Below, one piece after another: positions 29,626-37,700 of a stretch of DNA of 64,000 nt. The notes beneath the pieces are model-generated. The model did not search any database and had not been told where the DNA came from. It saw nothing but the letters and a program-made list of their open reading frames with translations. Within the stretch, counting starts at the first letter, position 1. Every line of letters starts with the position of its first letter. Made by a program: the position numbers and the translations under genes. Source of the stretch: Paraglaciecola sp. L3A3 (GTDB lineage: Bacteria; Pseudomonadota; Gammaproteobacteria; Enterobacterales; Alteromonadaceae); the NCBI RefSeq assembly GCF_009796765.1, contig NZ_CP047023.1, forward strand, positions 4,757,501 to 4,821,500, written 5' to 3'.

Positions 29626-30807
29626 ATGGCAAAAGCAAAATTTGAACGTACTAAACCGCATGTAAACGTCGGTACTATCGGCCACGTTGACCACGGTAAA
29701 ACAACATTAACAGCAGCTATCACAACTGTATTGGCAAAAACTTACGGTGGTGATGCATCAGCTTTCGATCAAATCGATAATGCTCCTGAAGAACGCGAGC
29801 GTGGTATTACTATTTCAACGTCTCACGTTGAATATGACACCCCTACTCGTCACTACGCACACGTAGATTGTCCTGGTCACGCCGATTATGTTAAAAACAT
29901 GATCACTGGTGCTGCTCAAATGGATGGCGCGATTTTGGTTGTTGCTGCTACAGATGGTCCTATGCCACAAACTCGTGAGCACATCTTGTTAGGTCGTCAG
30001 GTTGGCGTTCCCTACATGGTTGTTTTCATGAACAAATGTGACATGGTTGACGACGAAGAATTACTAGAATTGGTAGAAATGGAAGTACGTGAATTACTTT
30101 CTGAATACGAATTCCCTGGTGACGACCTTCCTGTTATCCAAGGTTCTGCTCTTAAAGCTCTTGAAGGCGAAGCAGAATGGGAAGCGAAAATCATTGAACT
30201 AGCTGAAGCGCTAGATACATATATCCCAGAGCCAGAGCGTGATGTTGATAAGCCTTTCCTACTTCCTATTGAAGATGTTTTCTCAATCTCTGGTCGTGGT
30301 ACGGTTGTAACGGGTCGTGTTGAGCGTGGTATTTTACGCACAGGTGATGAAGTAGAAATCGTTGGTATCAAAGATACAACTAAATCTACTTGTACTGGTG
30401 TTGAAATGTTCCGTAAGCTTCTAGACGAAGGTCGTGCTGGTGAGAACGTTGGTGCACTTTTACGTGGTACTAAGCGTGAAGACGTAGAACGTGGTCAAGT
30501 ACTAGCTAAGCCTGGTTCTATCAACCCACACACAAGCTTCGAAGCAGAAGTTTATGTATTGTCTAAAGATGAAGGTGGCCGTCATACTCCATTCTTCAAA
30601 GGTTACCGTCCACAGTTCTACTTCCGTACAACTGACGTAACAGGTGCTGTAGAGCTTCCTGAAGGCGTAGAAATGGTGATGCCTGGTGACAACTTGAAAT
30701 TTAAAGTTGAACTAATCAACCCAATCGCGATGGACGAAGGTTTACGCTTCGCAATCCGTGAAGGTGGCCGTACTGTTGGTGCTGGCGTAGTAGCTAAAAT
30801 CCTATAA
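29626..30807 (+). CDS. tufB: Elongation factor Tu
   Basis: 393-residue EF-Tu with G1 GHVDHGKT (19-26), DCPGH, NKCD and the three standard domains. The tRNA context corresponds to E. coli tufB. Codons are strongly biased as expected for a highly expressed gene. It is followed by a terminator rather than by secE-nusG, and by a relic of a second tuf 3' end at 30975-31018. Confidence 0.98.
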   Translation: MAKAKFERTKPHVNVGTIGHVDHGKTTLTAAITTVLAKTYGGDASAFDQIDNAPEERERGITISTSHVEYDTPTRHYAHVDCPGHADYVKNMITGAAQMDGAILVVAATDGPMPQTREHILLGRQVGVPYMVVFMNKCDMVDDEELLELVEMEVRELLSEYEFPGDDLPVIQGSALKALEGEAEWEAKIIELAEALDTYIPEPERDVDKPFLLPIEDVFSISGRGTVVTGRVERGILRTGDEVEIVGIKDTTKSTCTGVEMFRKLLDEGRAGENVGALLRGTKREDVERGQVLAKPGSINPHTSFEAEVYVLSKDEGGRHTPFFKGYRPQFYFRTTDVTGAVELPEGVEMVMPGDNLKFKVELINPIAMDEGLRFAIREGGRTVGAGVVAKIL

Positions 30808-30828
30808 GACACTCATTTCGTGTCATTG

Positions 30829-30855
30829 AAAGGCTGCCTTAGGGTAGCCTTTTTA
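30829..30855 (+). terminator. Terminator after tuf
   Basis: AAAGGCTGCC pairs with GGTAGCCTTT around TTAG and is followed by TTTTTATT, 22 bases after the tuf stop. Confidence 0.82.
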
Positions 30856-30856
30856 T

Positions 30857-30974
30857 TACGTCAGCATAAACAGTACGCCGCCAAGCGGATACTCCGTGAC
30901 TATTTTGTCTGGAACAAAATAGAACATGCGAAGCATGGCCCCGAAGGGGTGGAGGGCAGGATGCCCGAAATCAC
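30857..30974. repeat. Hairpin-rich repeat inserted between tuf and a tuf relic
   Basis: About 118 bases made almost entirely of small hairpins: CCGC-CAA-GCGG (30878-30888), TATTTTGT-CTGGA-ACAAAATA (30901-30921), CATGC-GAA-GCATG (30925-30937), CCCC-GAA-GGGG (30939-30949) and GGGC-AGGAT-GCCC (30954-30966). The order of the last four matches blocks at 42966-43033 and 43304-43365, though the stem sequences differ. Confidence 0.72.
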
Positions 30975-31018
30975 GTGGCCGTACTGTTGGTGCTGGCGTT
31001 GTAGCTAAAATCCTTTAA
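30975..31018 (+). pseudogene. Relic of a second tuf gene (3' end only)
   Basis: 44 bases repeat the last 44 bases of tuf (30764-30807) with two mismatches. Both mismatches are synonymous third-position changes (Val GTA/GTT, Leu CTA/CTT), and the reading frame and stop codon are kept. It therefore derives from another functional tuf copy, not from random duplication. Confidence 0.85.
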
Positions 31019-31044
31019 TTGTCATAGACATTAAATGATTCAAG

Positions 31045-31070
31045 AAAGGTCACTTCGGTGGCCTTTTTTT
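31045..31070 (+). terminator. Terminator after the tuf relic
   Basis: AAAGGTCAC-TTCG-GTGGCCTTT followed by a T run: a strong hairpin with a TTCG loop. It looks like the original terminator of the lost tuf copy. Confidence 0.85.
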
Positions 31071-31195
31071 ATGGGCCAAATAATATTTTCACAATATTGA
31101 ATATCAGAAAATTACTCACAAACAATAATTAAAAGAAATTTTTAAAGGCTAAGCACGGTTATATAGATACATCGAATCTCTAAAAGAATTTACCA

Positions 31196-31675
31196 ATGTC
31201 GAATTTCATCAAATATGCTTGGGCGTTAACCTTTACTATTTTTACCCTTCCCGCTTTTGCCTTGGACGATGCAGTCAATACAGGTTTTTTTAACGATACA
31301 GCTATCGATGGTTACGACACTGTGGCTTATTTCACTGAATCTAAACCTGTAGAAGGTAATAAAAAATTTACGTTTAATTGGCGAAATGCCAATTGGCGGT
31401 TTTCCAGCGAAAACAATTTAGAGTTATTCAAAGCAAATCCAGAAAAATACGCACCACAGTACGGCGGTTGGTGCGCCTACGCCATGGCTGATGAAGGTAA
31501 TACAGTTCGAATAGATGCTGATGCTTGGGATATATATGAAGGTAAACTATATTTGAACTACAGTAAAAATGTCCAACAAAAATGGCTAGAAAATAAATTA
31601 AACTACATTCAACAAGCTGATAAATTCTACCCCAAAAAAACAGATGTCTTAATTTACACCAATCTAGCTAAATAA
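31196..31675 (+). CDS. Exported YHS-domain protein
   Basis: 159 residues: a signal peptide of about 22 residues (ending AFA), then a YHS domain with the family pattern DGYDTVAYF and NWRFSSENNLELFKANPEKYAPQYGGWCAYAM. YHS proteins of this kind often accompany metal or redox systems and may bind a metal through Cys/His; the role is not known. It is monocistronic, probably periplasmic. Confidence 0.82.
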   Translation: MSNFIKYAWALTFTIFTLPAFALDDAVNTGFFNDTAIDGYDTVAYFTESKPVEGNKKFTFNWRNANWRFSSENNLELFKANPEKYAPQYGGWCAYAMADEGNTVRIDADAWDIYEGKLYLNYSKNVQQKWLENKLNYIQQADKFYPKKTDVLIYTNLAK

Positions 31676-31954
31676 TTGATCGTTCAGCGAAAATGGTATT
31701 ATGCACAAGATCCAAAAGTAATTAAGGTTAGGTAGAAGACTCTGCAATTGGTATTAGCTGTAACTTTTACAGGCCATTGCAGATTGAAACTCAAAGTTTA
31801 GCGAGTGCAGTGCATATTTATTACACAGCAAAAAGCTATTAATGGTCATTATTCTCTCCCGTTAATATTTGACAATGCTGCTTACTCACAGTAATTTGAT
31901 GACCGCGTTTTTTAGTTAACCTGATTTTTAATCGTTGTAACGGAGCAGTTAGAA

Positions 31955-32587
31955 ATGGAACTTTTTCTAAATGGAATATTTAGCTTCCCTACCATAATAT
32001 TCACTATACCTCTGATTATTCTAATGCTTTTTTGGCTATTAGCATTTGCAGGTTTGGTTGATATCGAAATATTTGATATTGATACAGATTCTGATGCCGA
32101 AGTATCTGGCGGGGGGTGGTTACAAAGCTTAGGCTTAAGTGGCGTCCCTCTTACCGTAGCTTTAACCCTAGTCGATATCTATGCTTTTGCTTTTACTTAT
32201 TTAGCGCGTAAATATTTAATGCCTTTATTAGATGGGGTGTTAACCGCCACAGCCATCGGTTTTATTGTAGCTATTTTTGCCATAGTGATCGCCATTCCTC
32301 TTGCGGCACTTTGTTGTAAACCTTTACGCAAGTTTTTTCACACACATCAAGCCATATCAAAAAGAGACTTAAATGGGATCATTTGCACTGTGACAACACA
32401 AACCGTGACCGACACTTTTGGTCAAGCGACCGCAGATGATGGCATGATTTACAGTGTAAGAGCGCAAATTCCGAATGACCTGTGTAAAGGAAGTCGAATA
32501 GTTTTATTAGAGTTTTGCCAAAAAACAGATACCTATTCTGTTGCCAGTGAAGCTGACGTGATGGCTATGTCATCTACTAGTATTTAA
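31955..32587 (+). CDS. yqiJ: YqiJ/NfeD-like membrane protein with C-terminal OB fold
   Basis: 210 residues: one membrane segment at about 10-35, two more at about 68-90 and 97-125, and a C-terminal soluble OB-type domain (about 135-200, DLNGIICTVTT...). It matches the YqiJ type of NfeD-like proteins that accompany flotillins. It starts the yqiJ-yqiK-AAA unit, with 42 bases to yqiK. Role inferred: membrane partner of the flotillin. The 279 bases upstream hold no gene. Confidence 0.8.
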   Translation: MELFLNGIFSFPTIIFTIPLIILMLFWLLAFAGLVDIEIFDIDTDSDAEVSGGGWLQSLGLSGVPLTVALTLVDIYAFAFTYLARKYLMPLLDGVLTATAIGFIVAIFAIVIAIPLAALCCKPLRKFFHTHQAISKRDLNGIICTVTTQTVTDTFGQATADDGMIYSVRAQIPNDLCKGSRIVLLEFCQKTDTYSVASEADVMAMSSTSI

Positions 32588-32629
32588 CCCCCTTATTGCC
32601 AATTCAATGATAGTTAATGGAGTAAATAA

Positions 32630-34648
32630 ATGAATACCCAAAGTGATGTGATTTTCTGGATTTCCCTAGCTGTTGGGATATTTGTTTTAGTAATTGGCAT
32701 GATTTTAATGTTAGCTCGTCTGTACAAAAAAGTTGAGCAAGGTCGCGCCATGATCATCAACAAAATGGGTAACGAACCCACAGTGACTTTTACTGGAGGT
32801 GTTGTACTGCCTGTTTTTCATAAAATGGAAATAATGGATATATCGCTAAAAACCATTGAAGTAGATAGAAGTGGCTCTGATGGCTTGATTTGTAATGACA
32901 ATATTCGCGCTGACATCAAGGTAGGATTTTTTGTAAAAGTAAATAAAAACCGTGATGACGTAATGAAAGTCGCCCAAGCGATAGGCTGTGAACGCGCTTC
33001 CAACATTGCTACTTTAGAAGATTTATTTAGTGCTAAATTCTCTGAAGCGTTAAAAACCGTAGGTAAGTCACTGGAATTCGAAGACCTATATGCTAAGCGT
33101 GACAAGTTCCGCGACATGATTATCGATAATATTGGTACCGACCTTAACGGTTATGTATTAGAAGATGTGGCCATTGATTATCTTGAACAAACTCCTCTTG
33201 AAAAGTTAGATCCTAATAATATTTTGGACTCGCAAGGTATTCGTAAAATTACTCAACTAACCGCAGAACAACATATTCAAACCAATGTCTTTCAGCGTGA
33301 TGAAGAGATGAAAATTAAACGTAAAGACGTCGAAACTCGCGAAGCTATTTTAGAACTTGAACGTCAACAAGCGGATGCTGAAGCCAAGCAAAAACGCGAA
33401 GTTGAAACGGTTATTGCCAGAGAAACCGCCGAAACAGAGCGAGTTCAACATGAAGAAAAACTCAAATCAGAACAAGCAAGGGTGCAAGCAGCACAAGAAA
33501 TTGAAGTCCAAGAGCAAAATAAACAACGAGAAGTTGAAGTTGCCGAAAACAACAGATTACGTGCTGTAGCGATTGAAGAAGAACGAGTCATTAAGGCCCG
33601 TGAACTAGAACAAATTGAGCGAGAAAAAGAAGCATCATTGCAACGTATTGCCAACGAAAAGTTACTTGAACACGAAAAGCGTGAAATTGCAGATGTTATT
33701 CGCAGCCGTGTAGAAGTAGATAAAACCGTTGCTGAAAAAGAAGAAGAAATCAACGACGTACGAGTAATATCAGAAGCAGAACGTTTAAGAAAATCTAAAG
33801 TAATAGCTGCGGAAGCTGATGCAGAAGAGGCATTAGTTAAAGATATCAAAGCCGCAGAAGCAGCAGAGAAATCAAGTGAATATATTGCCAAAGAGAAAAT
33901 CACTATTGCTGCTGCCGATTTAGAAGTAGCAGAAAAATTAGCCTTATCACAACGTAAAGAAGCAGAAGGTAATGAAGCGTTAGCTGCCGCTACAGGTCTT
34001 GCAGAGGCTAAAGTGATGGAAGCGAAAGCTATTGCTAAAGAACAAGAAGGCATGGCGGATGTGCGAGTACAAGAAGCTATGGCTGACGCAGTTGAAAAAA
34101 CCGGTGTAGCTGAAGCTGAAGTGATGGCGAAAAAAGCCGCGGCTGAAGCAGAAGGCATGACTAAGAAATTTGAAGCCATGGCCACTATGTCTGAACAACA
34201 ACGTTCACATGAAGAATTTAGAATGCGCTTAGACAAACATCATGAGCAAAATATGGAATCAATCACCACCAATGTTGAGATTGCCAAGCAACAGGCTCTA
34301 GTGTTATCCGAAGCACTTAAAGAAGCAAATATTGATATTGTGGGTGGTGATACTAGTTACCTTGATAGTTTTGTGAAATCCCTTTCGGTAGGTAAAGCCA
34401 TAGACGGCACGATTGGCAAAAGTGAAACCTTACAAACTGCTTTCGCCGATCACTTTAATGGCGACGCCAGTTTTGTCGAAGACGCCAAAGAACTGATTGC
34501 TGGCTTTGGTGGCGCTAGTGGTAATGCAAAAGATACAGCCATTACGGCGTTAGTGGCTAAATTTCTTAAGGAAGGCGGGGACAACCCGCAAGTAATGGAA
34601 ATGGTTGCCAATGCTCTAAGTAAAAAGAACAACAGCACTGCAAGCTAA
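32630..34648 (+). CDS. yqiK: Flotillin-family (SPFH) protein YqiK
   Basis: 672 residues: an N-terminal membrane helix (about 8-30), an SPFH domain (about 35-220), a very long heptad-rich coiled coil (about 225-510, Glu/Ala/Lys-rich) and a C-terminal region of about 130 residues beyond the usual E. coli YqiK length (553). Flotillins form large membrane-associated oligomers that organise lipid domains. The extra C-terminal part (LDSFVKSLSVGKAIDG...) could be an adaptor for the ATPase encoded next; that is inference. The bases after its stop form a strong hairpin before the next gene. Confidence 0.9.
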   Translation: MNTQSDVIFWISLAVGIFVLVIGMILMLARLYKKVEQGRAMIINKMGNEPTVTFTGGVVLPVFHKMEIMDISLKTIEVDRSGSDGLICNDNIRADIKVGFFVKVNKNRDDVMKVAQAIGCERASNIATLEDLFSAKFSEALKTVGKSLEFEDLYAKRDKFRDMIIDNIGTDLNGYVLEDVAIDYLEQTPLEKLDPNNILDSQGIRKITQLTAEQHIQTNVFQRDEEMKIKRKDVETREAILELERQQADAEAKQKREVETVIARETAETERVQHEEKLKSEQARVQAAQEIEVQEQNKQREVEVAENNRLRAVAIEEERVIKARELEQIEREKEASLQRIANEKLLEHEKREIADVIRSRVEVDKTVAEKEEEINDVRVISEAERLRKSKVIAAEADAEEALVKDIKAAEAAEKSSEYIAKEKITIAAADLEVAEKLALSQRKEAEGNEALAAATGLAEAKVMEAKAIAKEQEGMADVRVQEAMADAVEKTGVAEAEVMAKKAAAEAEGMTKKFEAMATMSEQQRSHEEFRMRLDKHHEQNMESITTNVEIAKQQALVLSEALKEANIDIVGGDTSYLDSFVKSLSVGKAIDGTIGKSETLQTAFADHFNGDASFVEDAKELIAGFGGASGNAKDTAITALVAKFLKEGGDNPQVMEMVANALSKKNNSTAS

Positions 34649-34660
34649 TAAATACTCCGT

Positions 34661-34681
34661 GGGTAGTGAACCACTACCCGT
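34661..34681 (+). terminator. Hairpin between yqiK and the AAA ATPase gene
   Basis: A perfect 8-bp stem GGGTAGTG / CACTACCC with a three-base loop is followed by GTTTTAATT. It lies only 25 bases before the ATPase ATG, so it could act as a partial terminator that keeps the giant ATPase below flotillin levels. The T run is short. Confidence 0.6.
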
Positions 34682-34705
34682 TTTAATTAGCTGGGAGCAA
34701 TTGCT

Positions 34706-37700
34706 ATGACAGATCACACTACGACCGAGCACACCAATACGGGGCAAAATCAGGTCGATCAAGCGGTCGCCGAGGGCGGAGCTTATGAAGTTATTCGCGC
34801 ACGTTTAACCGAACAAGCCTCTCACCTGAAACAAAAAGTCGATAAACTTAACCAAGCCCGTATTGCAGAGTTTGGTCAAGCCAAATTAGAAGTATTAAGC
34901 CGTGTTCGGGTACGCACTGAAAACAACTGTGTGGCCCGAGATATTGTACCTGTAGGGGACAATATTTTATTTGGTTACAATGTCTTTATTGGTCTGAAAA
35001 AAGAAACCTCAGTTAGCGATGTATTTGGCTTATTCAAGCTAAAACAAAATAACAGTGTCTACGAACTTGAACCTCAAGACTTAGCCGACAGTTTTTTAGC
35101 TGACGCCAACTTCACCAAAGAATTTAACGAATTATATGTTTATTACAAAGAAGCCCGTTTAATTCAGCTTAAAGTTCAAGCTCAGACACTTTTTGCGGTA
35201 TTCCAAATTGGCCGAAAAATAGAAGACACTCGAGTTTTTCAATGGCGTATCAATAAAGATGGCGACCCAACTTACATTGATAACCGAGGTGAACGCGCAC
35301 TTAAAAACGTACCTTCACACGACTTTGAATGGCAAAAAGCCGGCAGAGAACAACACGAAACCGGTCAACATCCTCATATAAATATTCTCGATCAAGTATT
35401 CGTCGAAACCATAGGTGGCAAGCTTACTATCAAGGTCGAAAATAATACCGAAGACGGTTTAGGTATTTATAACGAACCAGTAGAAGATCAAACTCAAAGC
35501 TTAGCTGATGCAGACATTCAATATGCACAAATTGGCACCTTGATACTACTTAAAATCCAACCATACCGAGAGAAACAGTATCGCTTTTTAGTGTTCAACA
35601 CTCGTACTACCCAAGTCAATCGTATTGATGCTATTGGTTTAGCTTGTGTGTCTTTGCCTGAAGATCATGGGATCATCTTCCCCGGCGGATATTATCTACA
35701 AAACGGTGACACAAAATCTTTTCCGGATGAAATCGAAGGCCTTAGGTTTAAGCGCAGTATTCGTTCACCCAATGGCGAAGACGTATTGTATGTTTTTTAT
35801 GAACCAGAATCAGGTTTGGTTGGTTTATATTCCTATAATTTAATTCGTAAAGAATTACAAAATCCTATTTATGCACATGGTTATAGTGTGTTTGAAGATG
35901 GCACTATGGTGGTGTTTGTAGCCGAGGACGAAGCCACCCGTGTACATCCTATGCAAGTGTGGGAAACGCCCTATTTCAGTTCAGAGCATGCAGCTAAACA
36001 ACCAAGCTCCGACAGTTTTTTTAGTCGTATAGGCAATAAAGAACTGGTCCGTGGCATTTCTGACCTGATTGCCATTAATCGCAGTGTCAGCAATCCTAAT
36101 CCGAGTCGTAATTTATACGAAGATCTGATTAAAACCTGTCGTACTATGTTCGATAGTTATTATTGGTTGGGCGAGCCAGAGGTCGACGGTCTAGGAGACG
36201 TCGTTAAACAAATCACTGCTACTTCTGAGTTGGTAATCGATGAATTTATTAAAGTTGAACAAATTCGCTTACAAGCAGATAAAGCTTTAGCCCAAGCAGA
36301 GCAAAAACAAACGGACGTATTAGCCACAGTTAAAATAAGCGATTGGCAATCACCAGAACAATTTGTTCAATGTTTAACAGCCTTGCGCCAACAAAGAGGG
36401 CACTTGATCACCCTTAAAGATCAGCGTTATATCAACAAAGAACGTATTGCCGAGTTAGATCATCAAGTAACCGAACAGTTTGAAATAGTTAGTAGCGCCA
36501 CTGTTAATTTTTTAGCGGCAGACCAAGCCTTACAACCTTATCATGACAAAATTATCACTTTAGAAAATGGCTTGGCGCAAGTGACTTTAGTGGTCGACAT
36601 CAAACCATTAATTGAAGAATTAGATGGACTGTCGTTAGGTTTAGATTTATTAACTGAAATACTCAATGGTTTGAAGGTTGATGACGCTACCGTCAGAACT
36701 AAAATACTTGACGATATTTCAGAAATTTACGGCAAACTCAACCAAGTTAAAGCGCAAGGTAAAAAGCGCCGTAAAGAGTTAGGCTCAGGAGAATCTTCTG
36801 CTGAATTTGCCGCTCAATTTAGATTATTTTCGCAAAGTATAAATAGTGCAATTGCTATGGTCGATACGCCCGATAAAGCTGATGAACAGCTATCGAGGCT
36901 GATGATTCAATTAGAAGAACTAGAGTCAAAATTTAGTGAATATGACCAGTTCCTTAGCGATATCATGGATAAGCGGGAAGAATTACACAGCGTATTTGAA
37001 AGCCGCAAACAAAGCTTGCTTGAAGACCAACAACGCCGTTCACAAAATTTATTTTCTGCCGCAGAGAGAATTTTAAAAGGAGTCAGCAGGCGAGCTAATT
37101 CTTTTAACGATGCCGACCAACTGAATACCTATTTTGCTTCTGATCCTATGGTGATGAAGATAGCTGATTTAGTTGCACAGTTACGAGAGTTAAACGACCC
37201 AGTTAAAGCCGATGACTTAGAAGCGCAATTAAAAGCGGCTAAAGAACAAGGTATTCGCAGTCTACGAGATAAACAGGATATTTTTGAAGATGGCGGCGCT
37301 ATTATTAAATTGGGCCGACATAAATTTAGCGTTAATTCACAAAATCTTGATTTAACCTTATTGCCCCGTGAGGATGGTTTATATCGTCACTTAGTGGGTA
37401 CTGACTATTTTGAGCAATTAGATAATCAACAACTAAATGATCTTAAACCATACTGGCAACAAGCCTTAGTATCTGAAAACAAAGATGTCAGCCGAATCGA
37501 ATATTTAGCCTCACTAATTATTCGTGATGCAGAGTTACAGCAAAATGGTCATTCTATTCACGCTTTATACCAATTAGTGAATGACCCAAAAGCACTGCTA
37601 GTTTTAGTGCGACAATATATGGCTGATCGTTATCAAGAGGGTTACCAAAAAGGTGTACATGACGCCGATACAGTCAAACTGTTACTAGCCATTTTACCTG

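Noticed and set aside
30820..31008. 62-codon reading frame after tuf
   Set aside because: It runs through the terminator, the hairpin insert and the tuf relic in the wrong frame.
33445..34236. 263-codon reading frame antisense to yqiK
   Set aside because: It is the shadow of the Glu/Ala/Lys-rich coiled coil, read as Ser/Ala/Phe-rich low-complexity protein, with no start context or domain.
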